Assembly: GCF_000710345.2 (NCBI RefSeq)
Contig: NZ_JHEL01000010.1
Span: forward strand, 1-64,000
Origin: Curtobacterium sp. S6
GTDB lineage: Bacteria; Actinomycetota; Actinomycetes; Actinomycetales; Micrococcaceae
Reading direction: 5' to 3'
Length of the DNA stretch: 64,000 bases
Positions 51,177-59,230 of this stretch are shown piece after piece (positions within the stretch are counted from its first letter, which is position 1; every line of letters begins with the position of its first letter). The position numbers and the translations under genes are program-made. Under the pieces are notes generated by a model, which was not told the DNA's origin, searched no databases, and saw only the letters and a list, made by a program, of their open reading frames with translations.

Positions 51177-52648
51177 ATTATTCGCTCCTGAACATCCCCG
51201 GCGTCCCTCCGTGGGTCGACACCACGCTCGTGGTGATCGACATGCTCATACGCATCGTCGCCCTGTGTTGGATTCCGTATAACCGGAAACCTTCCGTGGC
51301 GTTGGGGTGGCTCATGGCGATCTTCCTGATCCCTTACGTGGGGCTCGTGGCCTTTTTGGTCATTGGTTCGACGTACCTGCCGCGCGGTCGTCGTGAACGC
51401 CAGACGCACATGAACGACCTGATCCGAGAGCAGCTCGGCGATCAGCCGATTCTGGGTGAATGTAAGCACCTCCGCGAGATGGACCTCGCGGCCGCCAAGC
51501 TCAACTACAAGCTCGGTGCCCTGCCCATGGCGGGCGGTAACCAGCTGAAATTCCTGCACGACAATCACGAGGCCATGCGCGTCATGGCCGAGGCCGTGGA
51601 CCAGGCCAAGGAATACGTGCATTTCGAGTTCTACATCGTGGCCTACGACGCATCGAGCGCTCCCCTTCTGGACGCGCTCTTCCGGGCGCACCGCCGCGGC
51701 GTCAAGGTGCACATCATGGTCGACCAGCTCGGCTCGGCCGGATACCCCGGGTACCGCGAGCTCGTGAAGCTCCTGAATTCCTCGGGGGTCTCCTGGCGCA
51801 GGTCCCTGCCGATCCGGCCCTGGCGGGGCGAATACCAGCGGCCCGACCTGCGAAATCACCGCAAGATTCTGGTGATCGACGGCGAGCTCGGCTTCTCCGG
51901 GTCCCAGAACGTCATCGACCGCTCGTATAACAAGCGCGCAAACCTGCGGAAGAAGCTGGCGTGGAAGGACCTCATGCTTCGCGTGGAAGGTCCCCTGGTC
52001 GACGAGCTGAACGCGCTGTTCATCTCCGATTGGTACTCCGAGACCGGCGACCTGCTCCTGGACGAGATCGACCAGGAGCTACCCGCGGTGGACTCCGGAG
52101 TGATGGCCCAGGTGGTTCCCTCCGGTCCGGGGTTCGAGACCGAGAACAATCTGCGATTGATCAACCACCTGATCTACAACGCCGAGCGGCGCATCGTGAT
52201 CTGTAGCCCCTACTTCATCCCGGACGACTCGCTGAAGATGGCGCTGACGACCGCGGCCCAATCGGGAATCGAGATCCACCTGATCGTCTGCGAAAAGGGC
52301 GACCAGTTCATCGCGCATTACGGCCAACGTTCCTATTACGAGAACCTGTTGCTCTCCGGGATCTCGATTCACCTGTACCCCGCGCCGACCGTGCTGCATT
52401 CCAAATTCATGCTGATCGACGACGACGTCGCCTTCATCGGCTCGTCCAACATGGATCAGCGGTCCTTCGCCCTCAATCTTGAGGTGTCACTGCTCTTCCT
52501 GGACAAGTCGGTCGCCGCGGAGCTCGAAGAGGTGGCCGACGCGTACCTCGACGAATGCTTCGAGGTTGAGTACGACGAGTGGTGCCAGCGTCCGCTCCAC
52601 ACGAAGGCCGTGGAGAACGTCTGTCGGCTGACCTCGGGGCTGTTGTAA
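51173..52648 (+). CDS. cls: Cardiolipin synthase, phospholipase D type
   Basis: 491-residue membrane enzyme joining phosphatidyl groups to form cardiolipin. Two N-terminal segments (DTTLVVIDMLIRIVALCWI; VALGWLMAIFLIPYVGLVAFL) precede two PLD domains, each with an HKD motif: NHRKILVIDGELGFSGSQN and HSKFMLIDDDVAFIGSSNMD. The CSPYFIPDDSL block is typical. GTG 51173 follows TAGACT (51161-51166) by 6 bases and overlaps the upstream stop, so it may be made both from a leaderless mRNA and by coupling. Confidence 0.94.
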   Translation: MNYSLLNIPGVPPWVDTTLVVIDMLIRIVALCWIPYNRKPSVALGWLMAIFLIPYVGLVAFLVIGSTYLPRGRRERQTHMNDLIREQLGDQPILGECKHLREMDLAAAKLNYKLGALPMAGGNQLKFLHDNHEAMRVMAEAVDQAKEYVHFEFYIVAYDASSAPLLDALFRAHRRGVKVHIMVDQLGSAGYPGYRELVKLLNSSGVSWRRSLPIRPWRGEYQRPDLRNHRKILVIDGELGFSGSQNVIDRSYNKRANLRKKLAWKDLMLRVEGPLVDELNALFISDWYSETGDLLLDEIDQELPAVDSGVMAQVVPSGPGFETENNLRLINHLIYNAERRIVICSPYFIPDDSLKMALTTAAQSGIEIHLIVCEKGDQFIAHYGQRSYYENLLLSGISIHLYPAPTVLHSKFMLIDDDVAFIGSSNMDQRSFALNLEVSLLFLDKSVAAELEEVADAYLDECFEVEYDEWCQRPLHTKAVENVCRLTSGLL

Positions 52649-52669
52649 TCGAGTGGTCCCGCCGCGGTC

Positions 52670-53371
52670 CTAATCCAGTTGGCCGTGGCGCCAGGCCGAT
52701 GCCGCGGATTCGAGTTCCTCGGCGGTGGTGATGAGTTTTCGGGCGGCCCGGGTGAGGCGGTTGCCCACCGTCGTGGATCCGGGCGTCGACTCGAACTCGC
52801 CGGCGCGGCGTCGGCCTTCCTCTCCGACCGCCTGCACGACGACGTCGGCGTGGTCGGCGGCCACGGCCTGGCCGAGCGCGACGACCCGGCAGAATGCCCC
52901 GAAACGCTCCAGGGCGACATCGAACTCGCCCGTGTAAGCGCCGGTCAAGATCAGGTCGATGGTTCGGCAGAGTTCGTCCGCGCCGGGCGGGTCGGCGACG
53001 CCGGCCACCACTCGGGAGACCTGCGCGTTGTCCTGACCGAGGTGGTAATACCGGCTGATGGTCTCGGGGTTGCGCCGGACCGTGTCCCGCAGCGCGTAGA
53101 TGCGCCAGAGCGCGCCGGGCAAGGAGACGCCCGGGGCTTCGGCCCACATCTCGGCGATCGCGTCCAGACCGTAGTGGTCAGTGAAGTCGACGAGACGCGC
53201 GGTCACGCCGGGGTCGCTATTGGCGCGCCCCTGTGAAAGCAGCGCCCACGCGGAGGAATGCGCGGCCTGGGAGACGACCTCGGGGTCGACACCCCCGTCG
53301 AACTGCTCAAACATCCCCGGTGAGAACTTCACGGGGCTGTGGTGCCGTGCTGGCTGATTCGATCCGGACAT
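52670..53371 (-). CDS. Conserved Micrococcaceae protein of unknown function
   Basis: 233-residue, mostly helical, soluble protein. Segments such as FDGGVDPEVVSQAAHSSAWA, ALWRIYALRDTVRRNPETIS and AGVADPPGADELCRTIDLIL are familiar from a family in this group of actinobacteria that databases often mislabel as an RNA polymerase subunit; no such domain is visible. TAGACT (53383-53378, minus strand) ends 6 bases before the ATG, a leaderless layout. Function unknown. Confidence 0.7.
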   Translation of the reverse strand: MSGSNQPARHHSPVKFSPGMFEQFDGGVDPEVVSQAAHSSAWALLSQGRANSDPGVTARLVDFTDHYGLDAIAEMWAEAPGVSLPGALWRIYALRDTVRRNPETISRYYHLGQDNAQVSRVVAGVADPPGADELCRTIDLILTGAYTGEFDVALERFGAFCRVVALGQAVAADHADVVVQAVGEEGRRRAGEFESTPGSTTVGNRLTRAARKLITTAEELESAASAWRHGQLD

Positions 53372-53578
53372 GCGCCTAGTCTAGGACCCCGCCGATGCGT
53401 CGATCCGTGGGCACCATCACGGGTTCGCCACACGGAAACTCCGGCGATCCCGCTCGGCGGCCTCGGGCACCATGAGTCCCGTCACGGAGCCGTCGATGAG
53501 TTTCTGCCGATCCCGCGGGATGTTGTAAGCTGGACGAGCTTGGGCCACGCGCGAGTTGACAGCGCACGGTTCAAGAAG

Positions 53579-53651
53579 GCGCCTTTAGCTCAGTTGGTAG
53601 AGCATCGGACTTTTAATCCGTGGGTCGTGGGTTCGAGCCCCACAGGGCGCA
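53579..53651 (+). tRNA. tRNA-Lys (anticodon TTT)
   Basis: Acceptor GCGCCTT pairs with AGGGCGC; D arm GCTCAGTTGGTAGAGC; anticodon loop CTTTTAA (TTT) on stem CGGA/TCCG; T arm GTGGGTTCGAGCCCCAC. After the discriminator A the sequence is CCG, so CCA is not fully encoded. An integrase relic follows at once, fitting use of this tRNA as an attachment site. Confidence 0.95.
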
Positions 53652-53710
53652 CCGTATGGGAAGACCCCGTTCCGGCTTCGGCTGGGGCGGGGTTTTCTGC
53701 GTCGTTGGCC

Positions 53711-54078
53711 ATGATCAGTTGCGTCGTCGCGAGATCGCCGCGCTACACACTGATCGCCGGGACGGGGATTGGCTGACGATCACTGGTAATGGCGGGGCCA
53801 CTCGATTGGTGCCGGTTCACCCTATTCTGGTGCCGTATCTAGATTTGAAGGTCACCGGATGGTATCTCCCGGGCCGGCTTGAAAGGCACCGGAGCGCCGA
53901 CTTCGTGGGGAAACGGATCTCGCTACGGCTGGGGCCTGATGATGCGGGGCATCAGCTGCGGCTTCGGTACGTGACGGCGACTTACGCGGCGACCCGGGAT
54001 CTACGGGCAGTGCAGGAGCTCTTGGGGCATGCAGACGTATCGACGACGCAGACGTATGTGGGGGTTGATGAGGACTAG
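53711..54078 (+). pseudogene. Truncated tyrosine recombinase (integrase C-terminus)
   Basis: The frame ending at 54078 holds the C-terminal catalytic domain of a phage-type integrase: QLRRREIAALHT (box around the first Arg), GNGGATRLVPVHPIL, HQLRLRYVTATYAATRDL (His and Arg of box II) and LLGHADVSTTQTYVGVDED with the Tyr nucleophile. The usual HQLRHRY-type box reads HQLRLRY, and the whole N-terminal half is missing: the frame runs back into tRNA-Lys with no real start. It is a relic of an element once integrated at tRNA-Lys. Confidence 0.8.
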
Positions 54079-54305
54079 CTGATCCGCACTGTAGCCGTCC
54101 TCCCATGGCATACGGCTTCTATGGTTAGGGAATAACGATGACATGGAACTAACCAAGAAATCGCGGGCCCTTCCCGGTCAGCTCCGTCACCTTGGCACAT
54201 GTATTGGCCTCTTGAACAACAAATTTGGTGTCCTTCATTACTACAAATCGTCTGGACGATGATATGTTGAGAAGGTCTAACTACGGCCAGGATTGGTGAA
54301 ATAAC
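54079..54305. other. AT-richer intergenic stretch
   Basis: 227 bases of clearly lower GC than the core. It must hold the promoter of the lipoprotein gene (TTGAAC near 54213 is a possible -35), but I cannot assign it. A 39-codon frame at 54143-54262 has no convincing ribosome site. Confidence 0.4.
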
Positions 54306-54731
54306 ATGAACTGGAAAAGCTGTAAGGTCTTACTCGTCGCGGCGACTTTTGCGATGTGTGCATCTGGGTGCTCCGAAAACTCACCCAGCACTCCGCCATC
54401 CCCTTCGAATCAATTGTTCTCCGATCAGAAAACTGAAAATTATTCCATGAGTTTTACAGGGAACTTCCCCACGGAGGCACCAGATGCAACAGCGATTGCA
54501 TCTGATGCCTCCGGCAAGGGACCGTTTTCTGTGGGCATCGCTTGCGACGGCGGCGGCTCCCTGAATTTAAAAATCGATAACTCCACCAATCACAAAATAG
54601 ACTGTGACGGATCAAAGAATAAAATCGATGGGATTCAGAAGGTAGCCTTGGCCGGAGGAGTCAAGCTTAAGATCTCTTCAGACAAGCAAGACGGTGCCTG
54701 GAAGATACAGCTCATTGGAGCCAAACCTTAG
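54306..54731 (+). CDS. Low-GC lipoprotein, unknown function
   Basis: 141-residue lipoprotein: signal KVLLVAATFAMCASGC with lipobox (CASGC), a short Ser/Pro linker and a beta-rich domain (YSMSFTGNFP, FSVGIACDGGGSLNLKID, KIDCDGSKNKIDG) with two cysteines likely paired. Codon use is AT-richer than the core. It ends inside the last codons of the convergent secreted protein gene (4-base overlap). It could be an immunity or surface-binding partner of that protein; no homologue is recognised. Confidence 0.6.
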   Translation: MNWKSCKVLLVAATFAMCASGCSENSPSTPPSPSNQLFSDQKTENYSMSFTGNFPTEAPDATAIASDASGKGPFSVGIACDGGGSLNLKIDNSTNHKIDCDGSKNKIDGIQKVALAGGVKLKISSDKQDGAWKIQLIGAKP

Positions 54732-55309
54732 ACGTTCTCCACCTGACAAGCTACTCCCGTAGGAATAAAGGCTGACCCTGGCTGCCTGCCCGTCTCCACC
54801 CCAGCAACACGAGTTACGTACGTGTACTGGACGAATACACCCGAGGGGTGCATCACGAGCTGGGTGCCTCCAGTGGGGTTCCCATGACAAGTCCAGGTCT
54901 GGTTAACGGACTCGCTATAGCTACCGCCAATGGCTGCATTGATTTCGCCAAAATCTGCGCCGGCTTCACCGCTGATGGTTGCTGAAATTTCTTGCGACAC
55001 CGAGATGTCGCACCCACCGTCGCCTGTATTACTACGACAGGTACCAATCACATCTGGTGATGAAACCCCTTCTTGAGTGTTGACGTCTTCGACAGAGCTT
55101 GGGTCGAATACGTAAGTGTTGGCCTTGGCCTCAGACGGTGTTACTACACGCGCATTCTCAAAGTGCTTTGAAATGGTTTCCTGGGAAATTCCATTGGCCT
55201 CTGGACCATCTTGAGCGGCGTTAGCGGCAGGTCCTGCCAGCAACGGCATTGAGGCTGCAATGCCGACAGCTCCTACAGTAGAAACAATTTTAATGAATTT
55301 GTTGAACAT
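54728..55309 (-). CDS. Low-GC secreted protein, unknown function
   Basis: 193-residue protein with a Sec signal peptide (IVSTVGAVGIAASMPLLAGPAANA, cut after AANA). The mature part has an N-terminal helix-like region, a Cys pair (CRSNTGDGGC), then a Ser/Thr/Ala-rich alternating stretch (SVSQEISATISGEAGADFGE) and YSESVNQTWTCHGNPTGG. Alternating polar/small residues recall beta-hairpin segments of pore-forming proteins, but this is only a resemblance. GGGAGAGGGAA precedes the ATG. Lower GC than the core; on a decayed island after tRNA-Lys. Confidence 0.62.
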   Translation of the reverse strand: MFNKFIKIVSTVGAVGIAASMPLLAGPAANAAQDGPEANGISQETISKHFENARVVTPSEAKANTYVFDPSSVEDVNTQEGVSSPDVIGTCRSNTGDGGCDISVSQEISATISGEAGADFGEINAAIGGSYSESVNQTWTCHGNPTGGTQLVMHPSGVFVQYTYVTRVAGVETGRQPGSAFIPTGVACQVENV

Positions 55310-55618
55310 TTCCCTCTCCCTAACTGGTTCACTTCAGTGACACGAGACACCATATCGAATCGAATCGGTCATGTCGACAACAAAAATCGTTATAATAACT
55401 TAACCAAATGAGCCTTCTCATATGCTATGAGTTACCACTTCGACGCCATCAGGCAGGCACTGTCGCATCAGAGACAGGGGTCCGCATTGCATGTGTTGGG
55501 AGCTATGAGTTATAGCCCCTACGGTAATTCATTTTTTAATTGGTCAGACCTGTGTTTCCGAGCCGCCCTCTCTGTCGTAACCGTCAACAAACTAGCTCAG
55601 GGGTGATTACCTCCTGAA
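55310..55618. other. Low-GC intergenic stretch
   Basis: 309 bases upstream of the secreted protein gene. The minus strand has an AT-rich block (about 55405-55380, GTTATTATAACG) that could be its -10 region. A 59-codon plus-strand frame (55427-55606) lacks a ribosome site. Nothing else is recognised. Confidence 0.4.
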
Positions 55619-56071
55619 TCAATGACGATTGGATGGTACTTCGCTCATAGGTGCGGCTTTAATGACGAGGTTATGGGTGTAGGCGAACCCAAAGATCCTT
55701 TCCCCGGATTCTCCTATGGATCATCCGGCGCAGGCGACAAGCACGAGGTCGGCGGGACTTTCGGTCCGCCAGATGTCTTCGTTGGGGAGGTCTTGGAAGG
55801 GCACGGTGTAGATATCGGTGACCATGTACGTGCGTGTGGCCCCGTCGGCCGTATAGAACCGGATCTGGTCGCATCGTTTAAGCCAGTGCAGTTGCACCGA
55901 CGGGGAGAGCTGGCTGGAGTTTTGGGTGTAGTTGACGTGCCCACCAGCGAGGACGACGCCGTGATCGCCTCCGGGTCTCGCACCGTCGGTGTTCAGTAGG
56001 CCTGCGGGTGCGTCGGAGAGCTGGTCGGGGAACGGCCGGACACCGTTGGCGGGTCTCGGGCCAGAGCTGAC
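55619..56071 (-). pseudogene. Sortase-family relic with internal stop
   Basis: One minus-strand frame from 56071 to 55619 reads as the catalytic core of a sortase (class E/F-like): GVVLAGGHVNYTQNSS with the catalytic His, LHWLKRCDQIRFYTADGATR, TYMVTDIYTVPFQDLPNEDI and LVLVACAG with the catalytic Cys, followed by an in-frame TGA (55723-55721) and then RIFGFAYTHNLVIKAAP, which fits the last strand of a sortase. The frame is closed upstream by TAG, so the membrane anchor and start are missing. 5' truncation plus nonsense codon make it a pseudogene. No frameshift is needed. Confidence 0.65.
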
Positions 56072-56347
56072 CTAGAGTACGGGAATGTCCCGTCCTATTC
56101 ATGCGAGGCCGTGCATCGCCAGGCAATGACAGCCCCCGGGACTTCCCTGAATCCCGGGCTTCCGGGCTCATCGACGGGCAGTCGTGAAACGCGGCTGACC
56201 TGGACATCCTCGATCTTCTGGCTAACGTAGATGAGGTGACCAGAGCGGGTGCGCCAGCTCACGCCCCGCGATGCCTCATCCACAATCGAATATTCGGCTG
56301 CTACAGGAGTGAGCTCCGCGCAGACTGGTGGCCGCAGGAGGAAGATC
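56072..56347. other. Intergenic, possible coding remnant on the minus strand
   Basis: 276 bases before the symporter. On the minus strand a frame ending at 56095 (SGHLIYVSQKIEDVQVSRV, EVPGAVIAWRC) looks protein-like but has no start outside the symporter gene. It may be the 3' remnant of a gene cut by rearrangement. Not assigned. Confidence 0.35.
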
Positions 56348-57829
56348 GTGAAGTCCAACGTCAATACCAACCTCAAGGATGAGTTACCCGACTCCCCGCG
56401 TCGCCTCCGGGCCGATGACTGCGTCGTCGTCGACAAGCCTCGGTTGGTTCGGTCCCAAATCGGGGCCGGTGTCGGTAACTTCATGGAGTGGTACGACGTC
56501 GGGGTCTACGGCTACCTGGCCACCACCATGGCACAGGTCTTCACCGCCGGCATGGGCGAGACCGTGGGTTTGCTGGTGACGCTGTTCGGCTTCGCGGTCT
56601 CCTTCTTGGTGCGGCCGCTGGGCGGGATGATCCTCGGCCCTCTGGGAGACAGGATCGGCCGCCGATCCGTCATGCTGTTCACCATCATGATGATGGCCAC
56701 GGCCACCGTCTTGATCGGTTGCCTGCCCGGAGCCAATTCCATCGGTATCTGGGCAGTTGTGCTGCTGTACGTTCTACGCATGGTCCAGGGGTTCTCGACG
56801 GGCGGCGAGTACGCTGGCGCCGCCACCTATGTGTCGGAATACGCGCCGGACCGCAGTCGTGGCGTGTGGACCTCATTACTGAACAGCGGTTCGCAACTGG
56901 GCTTTGCCGCGGGTGCCGGCGTCGTGGCCGCCACGACCGCGATCTCCACCAACCTGTGGGGCGAGAACGCGATGGTCGACGGGGCATGGCGCATTCCCTT
57001 CCTGTTCGCCCTTGTCCTGGGCATCGCATCGCTGCTGGTACGCAACGGCATCACCGAATCGCCGAGCTTCGAAAAAGCCCGTGAGGTTAAGGAAAAGCCG
57101 GGCACCAGCCGGATCTTCGTCCGCCACAACCTGCGCAACGTGATTCGCTACTACTGGCCGCAGATCGTCATCGGGATCGCGATCATCGGGGCCGACGGCG
57201 CGTGCTCGTACACACTGACAAGCTACATGCCGACGTATCTCGAGACGCAGATCGGAATGGCCACGGTCCATACGGCCACGGCCACCGTGGTGATTCTCTT
57301 GATGCAGGCGGTCTTGTTGCCGATCTCCGCCAAGATCTCGGACAGGATCGGGCGCCGCCCCATGTACTTCTGCGCCGCGATTTCCAACCTCATACTCCTG
57401 ATTCCGGCATTCGTGCTCTTCCATACCGGATCTCTGTGGGGGCTGTACGCGGGCCTGATCCTGATCATGATCCCGGGGACGATGTACCTGTCCATCAACG
57501 CCGCCGTGCAATCGGAACTGTTCCCCACGGCGTCCCGCTATGCGGGCGTGGGCTTGACCCAGAATTTCGCCGTATCGATCATCGGCGGGACCGTGCCGCT
57601 GATCAGTCAGCTTCTCGTGGATATCACGGGCAACAGCTACGTCCCGGCGTTCTACGTGATGTTCTTCTCGGTCCTGGCGATCGTTGCGACGCTGTTTCTC
57701 CGAGAATCCGCGGGACGGCCGCTCATCGGCTCGGTGCCCGTCGTCGCGACGCGACGCGAAGCCGTTCAGCTGGAGAAGGGCCAAGACGAGGACGAATCCA
57801 TCGACACTTCGACGATGCTGCTGAACTAG
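56348..57829 (+). CDS. MFS metabolite:H+ symporter
   Basis: 493-residue major facilitator of the metabolite:H+ symporter family (relatives of citrate, alpha-ketoglutarate, shikimate and proline/betaine carriers). It has 12 membrane segments and the family motifs IGAGVGNFMEWYDVGVYGYLA, GPLGDRIGRRSVML (motif A), LRMVQGFSTGGEYAGAATYV and DRIGRRPMYF (second motif A). A hydrophilic N-terminal tail of about 38 residues precedes it. Start is GTG 56348 with AGGAGG 7-8 bases upstream; the frame to 56249 is discarded. It may take up an organic acid used by the catabolic genes to the right. Confidence 0.86.
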   Translation: MKSNVNTNLKDELPDSPRRLRADDCVVVDKPRLVRSQIGAGVGNFMEWYDVGVYGYLATTMAQVFTAGMGETVGLLVTLFGFAVSFLVRPLGGMILGPLGDRIGRRSVMLFTIMMMATATVLIGCLPGANSIGIWAVVLLYVLRMVQGFSTGGEYAGAATYVSEYAPDRSRGVWTSLLNSGSQLGFAAGAGVVAATTAISTNLWGENAMVDGAWRIPFLFALVLGIASLLVRNGITESPSFEKAREVKEKPGTSRIFVRHNLRNVIRYYWPQIVIGIAIIGADGACSYTLTSYMPTYLETQIGMATVHTATATVVILLMQAVLLPISAKISDRIGRRPMYFCAAISNLILLIPAFVLFHTGSLWGLYAGLILIMIPGTMYLSINAAVQSELFPTASRYAGVGLTQNFAVSIIGGTVPLISQLLVDITGNSYVPAFYVMFFSVLAIVATLFLRESAGRPLIGSVPVVATRREAVQLEKGQDEDESIDTSTMLLN

Positions 57830-58195
57830 CCGGGGCGGGGCAGCGCCAAAGCATCTTAGAGGCTTGGCCTACTGCCCAACCCAGCTGGCCCTAGGGCAGG
57901 CCCATTCGACGGCCGTCCGCCGGATACCGTCACCATGCTCCCCGTCCATCGATGAAAGACAGCAACCGACAAGCGTTCGCTGGGCTTTTGAGGGGAAAGG
58001 CGATTTCTCAGAGTGATTCGTCGACGAGGCCGATAACGCCCGGGAAACAAACGCTCATCAGCGTGATTCGAAAACACGCCGTTTCGGGGAGACAATAAAC
58101 CCTTCCCCGTTGCGCCCTGGATAGATGACAAGCACAAATTCTACTGGGTGACTACACCCGCAGATGGCTCAACGGGATGACGTAGTTTACGCTAG
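57830..58195. other. Intergenic region containing a toxin-antitoxin relic
   Basis: 366 bases between the symporter and lysR stops. It holds no intact gene, only the decayed YefM-YoeB remnant listed separately. Confidence 0.6.
57868..58031 (-). pseudogene. Relic of a YefM-YoeB locus
   Basis: The sequence aligns with 62107-62230 (antitoxin 3' half) and on into the toxin start: shared blocks include CCGGATACCG versus TTGGATACCG, CACCATGCTCC versus CGCCATGCTCC and AGCGTTCGCTGGG versus GGCGTTCGCTGGG. Substitutions and indels destroy the frame. With the intact pair at 62 kb it brackets the lysR-prpF-transporter block. Confidence 0.7.
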
Positions 58196-59128
58196 CTAAG
58201 CGCTGAGATTATCCAGCGACGTATATTCTTTGACGGCCTCAAAGAATATCTTCCTTGCACCCCTGATCGTGGGATTCGAAACTGAAGCAGCGTTCCAACC
58301 TAATAAGATTCTTCTCGGCGAGGGATTGCCCAGCAGGGGAATAATTTTCACGCCAGGCATGGGATGCAAAGTAGCAAGGCGGGGAGCCAGTGCGATGCCA
58401 ACCCCCGCCGCAACCATGCCTTGAAGCTCTTGGTAATCGCTGGTCGTGAGCACGATATTGGGGTCAAAGCCCTTTTGACGGCAAATTTTTATGAGGGCTT
58501 CACGCACCGGATGGGCGTTTCTGGTAATCCAGTTTTCTTCGGCGAGTTCCTCAATCGTCATCGAGTCTCGCTGGGCAAATCTTTCACTATCAGGAAGGAC
58601 CAGCATGCTCTCTTCCTCCAGGAGCGTGGACACCTCTAGGGCACCCGACTCAAAGGGGCTCCAAGAATAGTCCCACAATATTCCCATATCCGCCTCGTGA
58701 CGCTCTAACGCGTCCACGACCCCGTCGAGTCTCGAACTGATGATCCGCACGTCAATGCGAGGGTATTTGTGGTGAAACATCCTCACCACCTTCGGCATGA
58801 CAGACGCCGTGAAGGTGGGAAAGGTGGCTATCGTAATTTTTCCCTTATTAAGGTTTCTGAACTGGTCCATATCTGCCCGGGCCGCGGAAAGCTGTTTTTC
58901 TATCGATTCGGCATGGTGGGCAAGGGCCCTCCCGGCCTCGGTCAGGCGTATGCCTCGAGAGTGCCTCTCCACCAGCGCCAGCCCCACTTCACGCTCGAGT
59001 TTCGCCACCTGTTGCGAGACAGCCGAAACGGTGACGACCAAGTCGGCGGCCGCGGCCGTGACCGACCCGAGCCGCTCGATGGCTCTCAGGGTCAGGAGAC
59101 GGTCGACGTTCAGATATTTTTCCATCAT
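58196..59128 (-). CDS. LysR-type transcriptional regulator
   Basis: 310-residue LTTR. N-terminal HTH: RLLTLRAIERLGSVTAAAADLVVTVSAVSQQVAKLEREVG, then VERHSRGIRLTEAGRALAHHAE and the linker helix; the periplasmic-binding-like effector domain (about 95-310) contains GKITIATFPTFTASVMPKVV and ADMGILWDYSW. Two ATGs (59128, 59125) are possible. It is divergent from the prpF-like gene with a LysR-box-like inverted repeat in between, so it should control that operon in response to a pathway intermediate. Confidence 0.9.
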   Translation of the reverse strand: MMEKYLNVDRLLTLRAIERLGSVTAAAADLVVTVSAVSQQVAKLEREVGLALVERHSRGIRLTEAGRALAHHAESIEKQLSAARADMDQFRNLNKGKITIATFPTFTASVMPKVVRMFHHKYPRIDVRIISSRLDGVVDALERHEADMGILWDYSWSPFESGALEVSTLLEEESMLVLPDSERFAQRDSMTIEELAEENWITRNAHPVREALIKICRQKGFDPNIVLTTSDYQELQGMVAAGVGIALAPRLATLHPMPGVKIIPLLGNPSPRRILLGWNAASVSNPTIRGARKIFFEAVKEYTSLDNLSA

Positions 59129-59139
59129 TGAAGCATAGC

Positions 59140-59157
59140 TTAAGCAACCTTGCTGAA
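59140..59157. promoter_or_regulatory. LysR-type operator candidate
   Basis: TTAAGCAA and TTGCTGAA, inverted across CC, with one mismatch, lie between lysR and the divergent prpF-like gene, close to the lysR start. Confidence 0.5.
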
Positions 59158-59230
59158 TTATAAATTGTGCTGAACCACGACCGCGGGAGAGAGTGATCCG
59201 AGTCGCATTACAACGGAAGGACATCGGATC

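Noticed and set aside
53620-53710. Upstream part of the integrase frame starting inside tRNA-Lys
   Set aside because: The ATG lies in the tRNA and the first 30 codons have no integrase character.
54143-54262. 39-codon plus-strand frame (MELTKKSRALPGQL...)
   Set aside because: The purine-rich stretch upstream is too far from the ATG and no homology is recognised; may deserve a look in RNA data.
55427-55606. 59-codon plus-strand frame in the low-GC gap
   Set aside because: No ribosome site and no protein-like features.
55622-55999. 125-codon plus-strand frame opposite the sortase relic
   Set aside because: The minus-strand frame carries the sortase pattern, so this is its shadow.
56095-56484. 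129-codon minus-strand frame before the symporter
   Set aside because: Its only starts are antisense inside the symporter; the C-terminal part looks protein-like but cannot be assigned.
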